A stretch of DNA of 64,000 nt from positions 3,777,001-3,841,000 of the forward strand of contig NZ_CP089980.1 of assembly GCF_021389955.1 (NCBI RefSeq), read 5' to 3'. Positions 27,241-36,530 of this stretch are shown piece by piece. This DNA comes from Fulvivirga maritima (lineage in GTDB: Bacteria > Bacteroidota > Bacteroidia > Cytophagales > Cyclobacteriaceae). A program made the translations under genes and the position numbers. Each line of letters begins with the position of its first letter. Position 1 is the first letter of the stretch. The notes below the pieces were generated by a model that saw nothing but the letters and a program-made list of their open reading frames with translations, did no database searches and was not told the origin of the DNA.

Positions 27241-28281
27241 ATGAACAATATTAATTTATATAAGAGCATTATTGAAAATCAACAAAATCTGCTTTATAAC
27301 TGTCTAAGTAAATTATTAAGTAAAGATATGAAAGTGGCGCTGTTAGACTTTCCAAATCATAATAACGTAGGCGATAATGCTATTTGGTTAGGAGAGAAGG
27401 CTGCTTTAAAGAAAATAGGGGTTGAAGTGGTTTACCAGTGCGATATATATGGTTTTTCAGAGCGAGCTATGAGGAAGCATCTGGCAGATAAGGGAATAGT
27501 ATTACTTCATGGCGGCGGAAATTTGGGAAGTGTGTGGCCTGAACATCAGAGATTTAGAGAACGTATTATTCAGTCATTGCCTGATATGACGATAATACAG
27601 TTGCCACAAAGTGTATTTTTTGATAATGATGTTGAGTTAAAATCGTTTGGAAATATAGCTAGAGAACATCAAAAACTTCACATTCTGGTACGGGATAAGG
27701 TAAGCTTTAGAATGCTGCATGAGTTAAAGTTAAACGTGGAGCTTTGCCCTGATATGGCTTTTGCTATAGGAGCAATTCCTCAGGTAGGTAGCCCGAAGGT
27801 TGATGTAGTTTGGTTATCAAGATCAGACCATGAGTCCGCAGGTTATAATATTGATGATACTAACTTTAAAATAGAAAAACTAGATTGGCTTCAAGGTGAG
27901 CCCGGTAGATACTATTCTAAATTCAGTCCGAAAATAACAGTTAGAATTAGAAGAATGGTACAGCGCATTTTTCGTAAGTCCTCGTTTGTTCGTAATCGTT
28001 GTTGGAAATTAAATACTACCTTTTTTGATGCTTTGGCACAAAGAAGGTTGAATCGAGGTGTACGTATTCTTAGTAGAGGGAAGATTGTAGTTACAGATAG
28101 GCTGCACGGTCATATAATTTCTACTTTGTTAGGCAAGCCTCAAATTTTATTTGATAATCACTATAAAAAAATTGGTAATTATAGAGATTGTTTTGAGCCT
28201 GAACATGAAGCAATATTCTATGATTTAGATGACAAATCAAACGTTGAGACAAATATATCCAAGGCTATAAGCTTTTCTTGA
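27241..28281 (+). CDS. polysaccharide pyruvyltransferase family protein
   Basis: The 346-residue protein has DFPNHNNVGDNAIWLGEKAAL near the N-terminus, VLLHGGGNLGSVWPEHQ in the middle and VTDRLHGHIISTLLGKPQI near the C-terminus. These are hallmarks of the PS_pyruv_trans family, which adds a pyruvate ketal from PEP to sugars. This adds a negative charge to the glycan. It begins after a 107-base gap, possibly with its own promoter. Confidence 0.88.
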   Translation: MNNINLYKSIIENQQNLLYNCLSKLLSKDMKVALLDFPNHNNVGDNAIWLGEKAALKKIGVEVVYQCDIYGFSERAMRKHLADKGIVLLHGGGNLGSVWPEHQRFRERIIQSLPDMTIIQLPQSVFFDNDVELKSFGNIAREHQKLHILVRDKVSFRMLHELKLNVELCPDMAFAIGAIPQVGSPKVDVVWLSRSDHESAGYNIDDTNFKIEKLDWLQGEPGRYYSKFSPKITVRIRRMVQRIFRKSSFVRNRCWKLNTTFFDALAQRRLNRGVRILSRGKIVVTDRLHGHIISTLLGKPQILFDNHYKKIGNYRDCFEPEHEAIFYDLDDKSNVETNISKAISFS

Positions 28282-28285
28282 ATTT

Positions 28286-29506
28286 ATGATAAAAACTAAA
28301 ATATCAATTCCTCTTTTTGTTCCTAGTTTTAGTCGTTTAAAGGCTGATGCTGTTTGGGTAACAATAGCCAATTGGGCAGAAGGGCTTGAAGATAGATATG
28401 GGGATGCTGAAGTAATAGCGGGTGAGTCTTCTTATTCTTCTGAAGAAATTAGAAATAGGTGTTTTGTTTTAAGTAACAGTAATAAGAAAACGATTAGCCC
28501 CCTACGTAAGACTTATATAGCCAAACTACTTGAAATTCTAGTAAAAGATATTAGGTGGTTTAGGGAGGATAGGAAGGTCTTAAGTGTGACTGTTGATAAA
28601 TTTAAAAACGTCCCATTTGTATGGCAACATCATGATTTATTTCAAACACAAGGTTTACGAATTGCTAAAAAACTAGGAGTTCCTTCAGTTTTATTTGTGG
28701 ATGCTCCTTATGTATGGGAATCAAAGAAGTGGGGAGTCCATCGCTTTGGATGGGAATGGTTCTCAAAACGCTGGGGAGATGCTAATCCATGTAAACAGGC
28801 AGATCTGGTTCTGGCAGTTAGTGAAGAGGTAAAGCAGGCTGTTTTAGCTTTAGGTGTGGATGAAAAAAAAGTTATAGTAACGCCATGTACAGTTTCCGCT
28901 AAAAGATTTGATAATGTCGATGGAAATGAAGTTCGTCATTCTTTAGGTCTAAAAGATGACTTTGTGATAGGGTGGGTAGGCAGTTTTCGAAAATTTCATT
29001 CTCTTGATCTCTTAATTGAGTCATTCAAAGGTGTTGCAACTCAGTTGCCACAAGCAAAACTCCTGTTGGTTGGTGATGGTCCCGAGCGAGCTGCAATTCA
29101 AGAAATGGTGAAACAAATGGGGTTGCATGATAAGGTGATTTTTACTGGTAATATTCCTCATAAGGATGTCAATTCTTATATAAAAGCTTTTGATATATCA
29201 ATTTTACCCTCTAAGTCTACTGAAGGTTTTCATTATTCTCCATTAAAATTGAGAGAATTCTTTGCGGCAGGTGTACCTGTTATTGCATCTGCTGTAGGAG
29301 ATGTGAAGAAAGTGATTATGGAAAGTGAAGGTGGATGGCTTGTTTCACCGGGCTCTAAAGATTCTATTTCAGAAATGATCTTAAAAATGGAATCAAATAG
29401 AGAGGCGGTTAAGGTTGCAAGTTCAAACGCTAGAAATTATTCCATTAATGAGATGGGTATTTTAAAGCAAATTGATATGATCGAGTCTTATTTTGCTAAA
29501 TATTGA
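28286..29506 (+). CDS. GT4-family glycosyltransferase
   Basis: The 406-residue GT-B enzyme has the donor-binding half GWVGSFRKFHSLDLLIESF, LVGDGPERAAIQEM, a KVIFTGNIPH turn and the region TEGFHYSPLKLREFFAAGVPVIA, typical of GT4. The N-terminal acceptor half is divergent. It starts four bases after the pyruvyltransferase gene. Confidence 0.85.
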   Translation: MIKTKISIPLFVPSFSRLKADAVWVTIANWAEGLEDRYGDAEVIAGESSYSSEEIRNRCFVLSNSNKKTISPLRKTYIAKLLEILVKDIRWFREDRKVLSVTVDKFKNVPFVWQHHDLFQTQGLRIAKKLGVPSVLFVDAPYVWESKKWGVHRFGWEWFSKRWGDANPCKQADLVLAVSEEVKQAVLALGVDEKKVIVTPCTVSAKRFDNVDGNEVRHSLGLKDDFVIGWVGSFRKFHSLDLLIESFKGVATQLPQAKLLLVGDGPERAAIQEMVKQMGLHDKVIFTGNIPHKDVNSYIKAFDISILPSKSTEGFHYSPLKLREFFAAGVPVIASAVGDVKKVIMESEGGWLVSPGSKDSISEMILKMESNREAVKVASSNARNYSINEMGILKQIDMIESYFAKY

Positions 29507-29563
29507 TCATATTAAAACTGATTCTATACTTGAGATATATGTTTTAACTAAGCGACTTAGCCA

Positions 29564-30640
29564 TTGAAAATCCTTCAAATCATACAGAAACCTCAACTCA
29601 GAGGAGCAGAAATATTTGCTTCCCAATTATCAGTAGAACTTGAAAAGTTAGGTCATAAAGTAGATGTCTTATATCTTTTTGATATGCCAGAAATTGCTCT
29701 AAAATATCCACTGAATTACTTTGGACTGAATGGCAATATCAAAAAACGATTCACTGATTTTAAAGCGTACAAAAAATTAGCGTTAATTATTAAAGATGGC
29801 GGGTATGATATTGTGCAAGCTAATGCTGGCGATACACTTAAGTATGCGGCCTTATCAAGGCTGATTTTTGGTTGGAAGAACACATTGGTATTTAGGAATG
29901 CCAATAAAATGGGGGCGTTTATAAAATCTTCTATTCATAAGAAGTTAAATCAATTTTTTTTGAGACAAGTGGATCATTTTATATCTGTTTCAGAAAACTG
30001 TCGGCAGGATCTTATTCAGTTATATAAGCATGCTGAGAAATGTTCAACAACTATTACCATAGGGACCTATTTATTTGATGAAATAAAGCCCATTCCAAAG
30101 TATGCAGAAAAAGTATGGATTAATGTTGGAAGTTTTGTGCCTGAAAAGAATCATTCTTTTCTGATTGAGGTCTTTGCCAAGTATGTTGAGGAAAATGAAA
30201 ATGCACAACTGTGGTTGGTTGGAGATGGTAAATTAAGAAAAAAACTAGAGACAAAGGTAAGTGAGTTAGATTTGACTCATTCAATAAAGTTTTTAGGCTT
30301 TCGTAATGATGTTATATCACTTATAAAAGCAGCAGACATAATGGTTATGCCCTCAAAGATAGAGGGACTTCCTGGGGTTATTCTTGAAGCCATGTCATGT
30401 AAAGTTCCTGTTGTTGCGTCAAATGTCGGAGGTATTCCAGAAGTAATTATTGATGGTAAAACTGGCTACGTATTAAGAGAATTTAAAGCAATTAATTATT
30501 TAAATATAATCAATATACTAGATCAGTCAGATGTGTATCAGAAAGTACAATCAAACCAACGAAGAATGATTCAGAAAACATTTTTGATGGATAAGATTTC
30601 TAATGAATTTGAATCTCTTTATTTTAAAATATTTAGATAA
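29564..30640 (+). CDS. GT4-family glycosyltransferase
   Basis: The 358-residue enzyme starts KILQIIQKPQLRGAEIFASQL and has NVGSFVPEKNHSFLIEVF, LVGDGKLRKKLE and the donor segment MPSKIEGLPGVILEAMSCKVPVVAS. The best start is TTG 29564, since no ATG precedes the conserved N-terminus. It is a typical repeat-unit glycosyltransferase of unknown sugar specificity. Confidence 0.87.
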   Translation: MKILQIIQKPQLRGAEIFASQLSVELEKLGHKVDVLYLFDMPEIALKYPLNYFGLNGNIKKRFTDFKAYKKLALIIKDGGYDIVQANAGDTLKYAALSRLIFGWKNTLVFRNANKMGAFIKSSIHKKLNQFFLRQVDHFISVSENCRQDLIQLYKHAEKCSTTITIGTYLFDEIKPIPKYAEKVWINVGSFVPEKNHSFLIEVFAKYVEENENAQLWLVGDGKLRKKLETKVSELDLTHSIKFLGFRNDVISLIKAADIMVMPSKIEGLPGVILEAMSCKVPVVASNVGGIPEVIIDGKTGYVLREFKAINYLNIINILDQSDVYQKVQSNQRRMIQKTFLMDKISNEFESLYFKIFR

Positions 30641-31418
30641 AACCTATTTCTCGAATAACTTCTGATGTTTGCAGAAAATCGAGCCCTAAAAATAGCCTTA
30701 TGCTCTTTAACTCACTGGATTTTGCCATATTTCTTCCTATAGTATTTGTGTTATATTGGTTTGTTGTCAATCATAACCTGAAATTACAAAACATGCTAAT
30801 CCTAATAGCTAGTTACGTTTTCTATGGATGGTGGGACTGGCACTTTTTGTCATTGATTTTTTTTAGCACAATTGTGGATTATTATGTTGGAATCTTCTTA
30901 AATGATCAAAGTAGTATCATTAAAAGGAGGATGTTACTTTTGATTAGTGTTGTTGTAAATTTAGGATTTCTTGGATATTTTAAGTATTGTAATTTTTTCT
31001 TAGATAGTTTTACGTCAGCTTTTACATTTTTTGGAGGATCTTTACACGTAGATACTTTAAAGATAATTCTTCCAGTTGGCATAAGTTTTTATACTTTTCA
31101 AACATTGAGTTATTCTATTGATGTTTATAGAGGAGAATTACGACCAACCAAAGATTTTATCGCATTTGGTGCATTTGTTAGCTTCTTTCCCCAATTGGTC
31201 GCTGGACCCATTGAAAGAGCTTCACACTTACTTCCTCAGTTTTATAGAAAGAGAAGGTTTGATTATGAAAAGGCAATTGACGGTTTACGTCAAATTTTGT
31301 GGGGGTTAGTTAAGAAAATAGTGATTGCTGATAATTGTGCTGAATTTGCTAATCAAATATTTGACAAATATGATCGTCTAAGTGGAAGTACCCTAGTCTT
31401 GGGGGCTGTATTTTTTAC

Positions 31419-31440
31419 ATTTCAAATCACTAGTGTCCGA
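31419..31440. repeat. left target duplication (9 bp) and left inverted repeat (13 bp) of the IS4-family element
   Basis: ATTTCAAAT (31419-31427) is the target duplicate and CACTAGTGTCCGA (31428-31440) the terminal inverted repeat. The first eight bases of the repeat are themselves palindromic. Confidence 0.95.
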
Positions 31441-32819
31441 GAAAAAAGATAGGGGCCTCTGAATAATTTCAAGAGTGCCCCATAATGTGTATTTTCGGTT
31501 TACCACAACAAAAAATCACACATGAGTAAAAATACATATTTCTACGGACAGCCAATCTTTTCTCAACTATTATCGCTGATAGATAAATCGGTGTTAAATC
31601 AAATAATATCAAAATACCAATCTGACAGATATTACAAGAAATTGAATACTTGGCATCACCTAGTAAGCATGTTATACTGCTGTTTCAGTGGGGCAAGTGC
31701 TCTCAGAGAGCTTACTACGGGGCTTTTGGCCTGCCAAAACAAGCTGATCCATTTAGGTATTCAATTTATACCCAGACGTTCCACTTTATCAGATAGCAAC
31801 AAAAAACGCAGTAGTATAGTCTTTGCAGACATTTACATGAAATTGTTTAAAAAGTATCGGCACCTTTTGCCGGACAGCCGCTTGAGAATGGAAGTTCTCA
31901 ATAAACTTTATATTGTTGATTCAACGATTATTAGTCTGTTTAAAGATATTCTCAAGGTAGCAGGACGCCCTAGAAAAGATGGCAAAAGCAAGGGAGGCAT
32001 TAAAGCTCATGTAATGATTCATGCGGCAGAATTAATGCCATGTTTAGTACGGTTGACCAAGGGAAGTCAGCATGATCATACATTTTTAAAGCAATTACAA
32101 CTCCCAGAAGGATCCTATGTGGTGATGGATAAAGGGTATATCGATTATAGACAATACGCACAATGGAGTCATCAAGGGATATTTTACATTACTAGAATGA
32201 AGGAAAATGCCAGATATCAATCAATAGATGAGCTAGAACTGCCTGAAGATAAAGACTTTTGTGTACTTAAGGATGAAAAAGTTGTTATCAGTTTCAAGAC
32301 TGATGGACAAGTGCAAGAGCTTCAAAATAGAAGAATAGCCTATTATGATGACCTCAATAATAAATTATTAGTGTTTATGACCAATAATATGGAGTTGGAA
32401 GCAGCCACAATAGCGGCCATTTATAAATACCGATGGCAGATAGAGCTTTTATTTAAAAAGCTGAAGCAGAACTTTCCTCTCAAATATTTTCTGGGGGACA
32501 ACCAAAATGCTATTGAGATCCAAATTTGGAGTGCCCTGATCTGTCTATTATTGATGGAAGTAGTCCGAAAACAGATCAAAAAAAGATGGGCCTTCTCTAA
32601 TATGGTCTCATTGGTAAGGTTTCACTTGATGGCCTATGTTCACCTTACCCGCTTTCTAAACAATCCAGACCTAGAACTTCAAAAAACAATATATAAAACC
32701 AATCAATACCCTTTATTTAGTCCATAGAGGGCTCACTTTTCCAGATTAGAAGAAAACCACTTTATTTTTGCTTAGAATCGCTAAAATTTCTTAGACCAGA
32801 GTTTAGTCGGACACTAGTG
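31428..32819 (+). mobile_element. IS4-family insertion sequence, complete (1392 bp)
   Basis: Thirteen-base perfect inverted repeats bound the element and 9-bp direct repeats (ATTTCAAAT) flank it. One full-length transposase gene fills it. Duplication length and transposase motifs fit the IS4 family. The perfect target repeats and the intact split host gene indicate a recent insertion. The transposase is on the same strand as the disrupted gene. Confidence 0.95.
31522..32727 (+). CDS. IS4-family transposase (DUF4372 type N-terminus)
   Basis: The 401-residue DDE transposase has an N-terminal helical domain like DUF4372 (YFYGQPIFSQLLSLID). The catalytic aspartates lie in YIVDSTIISLF and VVMDKGYIDYRQYAQW, and the IS4 signature Y-x2-R-x3-E-x6-K is intact in YKYRWQIELLFKKLK. 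No frameshift or stop interrupts it, so it may be active. Confidence 0.94.
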   Translation: MSKNTYFYGQPIFSQLLSLIDKSVLNQIISKYQSDRYYKKLNTWHHLVSMLYCCFSGASALRELTTGLLACQNKLIHLGIQFIPRRSTLSDSNKKRSSIVFADIYMKLFKKYRHLLPDSRLRMEVLNKLYIVDSTIISLFKDILKVAGRPRKDGKSKGGIKAHVMIHAAELMPCLVRLTKGSQHDHTFLKQLQLPEGSYVVMDKGYIDYRQYAQWSHQGIFYITRMKENARYQSIDELELPEDKDFCVLKDEKVVISFKTDGQVQELQNRRIAYYDDLNNKLLVFMTNNMELEAATIAAIYKYRWQIELLFKKLKQNFPLKYFLGDNQNAIEIQIWSALICLLLMEVVRKQIKKRWAFSNMVSLVRFHLMAYVHLTRFLNNPDLELQKTIYKTNQYPLFSP

Positions 32820-32828
32820 ATTTCAAAT
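32807..32828. repeat. right inverted repeat (13 bp) and right target duplication (9 bp) of the IS4-family element
   Basis: TCGGACACTAGTG (32807-32819) is the exact reverse complement of the left end. ATTTCAAAT (32820-32828) repeats the left target copy. Confidence 0.95.
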
Positions 32829-33551
32829 TTATGGTGATTTTTCAGGATATTCAGATATGGCGATAGGCATATCTAGGTTGTTTGGATTCAACCTAATGCA
32901 AAACTTTAATTATCCTTATTTTTCAAGGGACGTGGCTGAGTTTTGGAGAAGGTGGCATATTTCATTATCTACCTGGTTTAGAGATTATCTGTATATACCG
33001 TTAGGGGGAAGTAGGGGAGGTAGATGGATGCAAATTCGAAATACATTTATAATCTTTTTAGTTAGTGGCCTTTGGCATGGTGCTAATTGGACTTTTATTA
33101 TATGGGGTTTTTTAAATGCTTGCTATTTTTTACCTCTTTTATTAACCAAAAAAAACAGATTGAATCTTGGGGTAATTTCGGAAGGACGAATTTTGCCTTC
33201 TTATAAAGATATTGTTTCTATAACATTTACCTTTTCTATGACTGTATTTGCTTGGATTTTTTTTAGATCTGAAGACTTATATCAAGCACTAAATTATATT
33301 TCAAGAATGTTTTCTTCTACTCTATTTTCTTTTCCAAAATTTACAGATATGGGGCATGCTTTTGAGACATTAGTATTAATAATTGTTTTTTTGATGATTG
33401 AATGGAATGGTAGAAATGAGAGATATGCTATTGCTAAATTAGGCTTCAAGTGGCGGAGAACTACGCGTTTGGCGATTTATTATGCTTTGGTCATAGCAAT
33501 ATTTTGGTATTGGGGAAATGGGCAAGAGTTTATTTATTTTCAGTTTTAAAT

Positions 33552-34418
33552 ATGAAAAAATTTATTAGAAAGTTTAGTTTTTTTTGTTTCTCATTAGCAA
33601 TTTATTTTTCAACTAACTGTATTGTTAATATTATTCTGATCAAAAGAAGTGTTCCTAAATTGACATATACTAATATTTTAATAGTAGGTGATTCGCATAC
33701 ACAAAAGAGCCTGAATCCCAAATTATTAGGTAGTGCTCAAAATATCTCTCAACCTGCAGAACCATACGTGTTAACATTTTGGAAACTAAAACAAATTTTT
33801 AAATCATATAAGCCAGATACTTTAATTTTAGGATTTGCACACCATAACATTTCATTGTTTTATGATTTGAAATTTTCAGATAGGAATTGGGCGCCGGAAA
33901 TGTTTAGAAGAAGTTATACAATGCAACGTTACAATGATATTGATTGCTGCGTGAAAATTGATTATAATTTATACTACCAAACGTTGTTTCATCAAATAGG
34001 TTTTTACCCTAAAACCGATCATGTTCAATATATAGGTAAATATTCTAATTCAAATAAGAATAAAGTGAATGATTGGAAAATTGCTGCAAATCGGCATTTT
34101 TATTATGAAAATGGGAGCAGTTATGAAACTTCTACAATAATGTTAAACTACCTCGATTCAATAGTTAATTTTACTTTGGAGAATAATGTGAAATTGATCA
34201 TGGTAAGTAATCCCTTAGATACTAACTATAGGAATCAAATACCACATGATATTGATAAGGTTTATGAGCAGTTGAAGTTTTATTATGGAAAAAAAGCAAT
34301 AATTTACGATAAAAGTAACGATTCATATCCAGACACATATTTTTTGAATGCCGATCATTTAAATTCAAGAGGAGCTGAAATGTTTACCAAAGGTCTAATT
34401 GAGTATTTAAAAAAATAG
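33552..34418 (+). CDS. SGNH-hydrolase-like protein, probable partner of the MBOAT acyltransferase
   Basis: The frame extends to 33450 inside the MBOAT gene. ATG 33552, two bases after that gene's stop, gives 288 residues with an N-terminal membrane anchor (about 5-27). ILIVGDSHTQKSLNP holds the GDSH block and ADHLNSRGAEMF the C-terminal D-x-x-N/H-type block of SGNH-fold proteins. MBOAT and SGNH proteins commonly work together in periplasmic O-acetylation (AlgI with AlgJ/X). Its partner is now broken, and its transcription may be affected by the insertion upstream. Confidence 0.72.
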   Translation: MKKFIRKFSFFCFSLAIYFSTNCIVNIILIKRSVPKLTYTNILIVGDSHTQKSLNPKLLGSAQNISQPAEPYVLTFWKLKQIFKSYKPDTLILGFAHHNISLFYDLKFSDRNWAPEMFRRSYTMQRYNDIDCCVKIDYNLYYQTLFHQIGFYPKTDHVQYIGKYSNSNKNKVNDWKIAANRHFYYENGSSYETSTIMLNYLDSIVNFTLENNVKLIMVSNPLDTNYRNQIPHDIDKVYEQLKFYYGKKAIIYDKSNDSYPDTYFLNADHLNSRGAEMFTKGLIEYLKK

Positions 34419-34467
34419 TGAGAACAATATTTGAGGCTTAGCCATTAGCTTTTATTATCTTCGAACC

Positions 34468-35580
34468 ATGAAAATCAAGGTGCTGCATGTTATTAAGTCT
34501 TTAGGTAGAGGCGGAGCTGAAATGCTTTTACCAGAGACTTTGGCTTTACATAATAAAAATCAATTCGAATTTCATTATATATATTTTCTTCCTTGGAAAG
34601 ATCAAATGGTGGAGAGCATTGAGCGAGAAGGTGGAGCGATTACATGCTTTAATGCCAGCAATAATATTAAGCTTATAGCAAAAAGGAGCGAATTGGTTCA
34701 ATATGTAAAACAGAATGGAATTCAGCTTATCCATGCTCATTTGCCTTGGGCTGGTTTTCTTTCTAGGCTAGTAAATAAGCTTAATGGAATACCTGTTATT
34801 TATACTGAGCATAATAAGCAGGAGAGATATCACAAAATTACTTTTGCATTAAATAAAATCACCTTTCCTTGGCAAAATAAAGTTTTGGCGGTTTCTGGTG
34901 ATGTGCATGAATCTATACTTAAAAATATAGGAGAGAGAACTAAAATAGAGACTCTACTTAATGGAGTAAATACTGATAAATTCAAGCGCTTACCAATAGA
35001 AGTACAAAAGTCTTTTAGGCAAGAGCACGGGATCCCGGAATCAGCATTAGTAGTAGGAACAGTGGCTGTTTTTAGATTTCAAAAACGTTTGAAAGAATGG
35101 ATGGAAGTTTTTAGTGAGGCGGCAAAGTCCAATCCTAATTTATACGGAGTTATAGTGGGAGATGGCCCTTTAAAAGATGAGCTTCTAGAGGAAAGAAAGA
35201 GATTGGGGTTGGAAGATAGAATCCTAATGCCAGGGCTTCAGATTAATACTCGTGATTGGTTTTCGATTATGGATATTTTTATGATGACATCTGTTTTTGA
35301 GGGGTTACCAATTGCATTGTTAGAAGCAATGAGTATGGAATGTGCAGTATTGACTACTGATGCAGGTGGCATAAAAGAAGTAATTGAAGCCGATGAATCA
35401 GGTGTGATGGTAAGCGTTGATAATTGGAGCCAATTATCAAATTCATTAAAAGACATTAATACGTCGCAAATTGAAAAGTTAGGTAAAAATGCCAGGCAAA
35501 GAGTTATTGATCATTTCAGCCTGAATAATATGGTAAGTCGGTTGGAGCAAATTTATAAAGAAGAGTCTAATGGAAATTAG
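34468..35580 (+). CDS. GT4-family glycosyltransferase
   Basis: The 370-residue enzyme begins KVLHVIKSLGRGGAEMLLPETL. It has TEHNKQERYH, GTVAVFRFQKRLKEWMEVF, IVGDGPLKDELLEE and the donor block MTSVFEGLPIALLEAMSMECAV, all standard for GT4. It overlaps the following acetyltransferase gene by 11 bases, indicating coupled translation. Confidence 0.9.
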   Translation: MKIKVLHVIKSLGRGGAEMLLPETLALHNKNQFEFHYIYFLPWKDQMVESIEREGGAITCFNASNNIKLIAKRSELVQYVKQNGIQLIHAHLPWAGFLSRLVNKLNGIPVIYTEHNKQERYHKITFALNKITFPWQNKVLAVSGDVHESILKNIGERTKIETLLNGVNTDKFKRLPIEVQKSFRQEHGIPESALVVGTVAVFRFQKRLKEWMEVFSEAAKSNPNLYGVIVGDGPLKDELLEERKRLGLEDRILMPGLQINTRDWFSIMDIFMMTSVFEGLPIALLEAMSMECAVLTTDAGGIKEVIEADESGVMVSVDNWSQLSNSLKDINTSQIEKLGKNARQRVIDHFSLNNMVSRLEQIYKEESNGN

Positions 35581-36514
35581 GAAGGCTATTAAAGAAGATA
35601 TTGAAGAGGTTGTCAGTTTATTGAAATTAAGCCTAGGAGAGTCTTTAATGCCGAAGTCAGTGGAGTATTGGACATGGAAGCATATAAATAATCCGTTTGG
35701 TAAGTCCCCAGTATTGCTTGCAATAGAAGATGGAAAAATTATTGGTGTAAGAGCATTTATGAATTGGCAGTGGAAAAATGGCGAAAAGATTTATAAAGCA
35801 ATTAGAGCGGTAGATACAGCCACTCATCCAGAACATCAAGGAAAAGGAATATTTAAAAAGTTAACTTTAGGCTTGCTAGATGATTGTAAGCAACAGGGAG
35901 TAGATTTTGTTTTCAATACTCCGAATAGCAAGAGCAAGCCGGGGTACTTGAAAATGGGCTGGAAAGAGGTGGGTAAATTGCCCGTGAGACTAGGCTTTAA
36001 AAGGCCCATTAACATAGTCAAAAATAAATTGTTTGGAGGAGCAGTGACCGATTTTATCCCCGTTAAAGATAAAAAGTTTGATATAGCAAAGTCGATTGAT
36101 CAATATGAGTTATCAGTTTCTAAATCTTCTAAAGGCTGGAAAAGTAATTATTCGAAAGCATATTTACATTGGAGATATGTGGATATCCCATTAATTAAAT
36201 ATGGAGGCTTAGGCAGTGAAGAAGCATTAGTGATATTTCGGCTTAAACAAGGAGGTTTTGGAATTGAATTACGTATTTGTGAAGCTTTTGGCTCTTCTAA
36301 AGAGGTTGAAAGTATAATTCAGACGATATATAAAAATTGTAATTTTGATTACATATCAATAGATGCATTTAGTTCTTATAAATTGCCTTCTCTAATTAAT
36401 AAGGTGTTAGGTAATGGTCCAGATGTTACCGTTAGACCTTTAAATGGAGAAGTGACTGATTTTGAACAATATAAGCTATGGAGCCCGGTGTTAGGTGACT
36501 TAGAAGTATTTTAG
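35570..36514 (+). CDS. GNAT-family N-acetyltransferase
   Basis: The 314-residue protein has an N-terminal GNAT fold with acetyl-CoA motif A in AVDTATHPEHQGKGIFKKLT (about 81-100) and FVFNTPNSKSKPGYLKMGW further on. The C-terminal 150 residues have no motif I recognise. It may acylate an amino sugar used in this locus. It overlaps the preceding glycosyltransferase gene. Confidence 0.75.
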   Translation: MEIRKAIKEDIEEVVSLLKLSLGESLMPKSVEYWTWKHINNPFGKSPVLLAIEDGKIIGVRAFMNWQWKNGEKIYKAIRAVDTATHPEHQGKGIFKKLTLGLLDDCKQQGVDFVFNTPNSKSKPGYLKMGWKEVGKLPVRLGFKRPINIVKNKLFGGAVTDFIPVKDKKFDIAKSIDQYELSVSKSSKGWKSNYSKAYLHWRYVDIPLIKYGGLGSEEALVIFRLKQGGFGIELRICEAFGSSKEVESIIQTIYKNCNFDYISIDAFSSYKLPSLINKVLGNGPDVTVRPLNGEVTDFEQYKLWSPVLGDLEVF

Positions 36515-36530
36515 GGAAATAGGTAGAAGA

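Larger units (their letters stand above)
30700..33549 (+). pseudogene. MBOAT O-acyltransferase (AlgI-like) split by an IS4-family insertion
   Basis: The N-terminal part (30700-31427) and the C-terminal part (32829-33549) join in frame when the insertion and one 9-bp duplicate are removed. The join gives FTFQI-YGDFSGYSDMAIG and a 482-residue protein of normal AlgI/DltB length. Landmarks are LPVGISFYTFQTLSYSIDVYRGE, FFPQLVAGPIERA, DFSGYSDMAIG, RRWHISLSTWFRDYLYIPLGG and the catalytic-histidine segment SGLWHGANWTF. As it stands, the first part stops at 31452 after five codons of element sequence (250 residues). The second part has no start of its own except an internal Met at 32857. O-acylation of the glycan by this enzyme is probably lost. 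Confidence 0.93.

Noticed and set aside
31428-31435. CACTAGTG occurring at both junctions of the IS4-family element could be read as an 8-bp target duplication.
   Set aside because: It is a self-complementary part of the inverted repeats. Only the 9-bp ATTTCAAAT duplicate restores the MBOAT reading frame across the junction.
32857-33549. The C-terminal MBOAT part as an independent gene.
   Set aside because: The frame is continuous with the N-terminal part once the insertion is removed, and the first Met is internal to the DFSGYSDMAIG motif.
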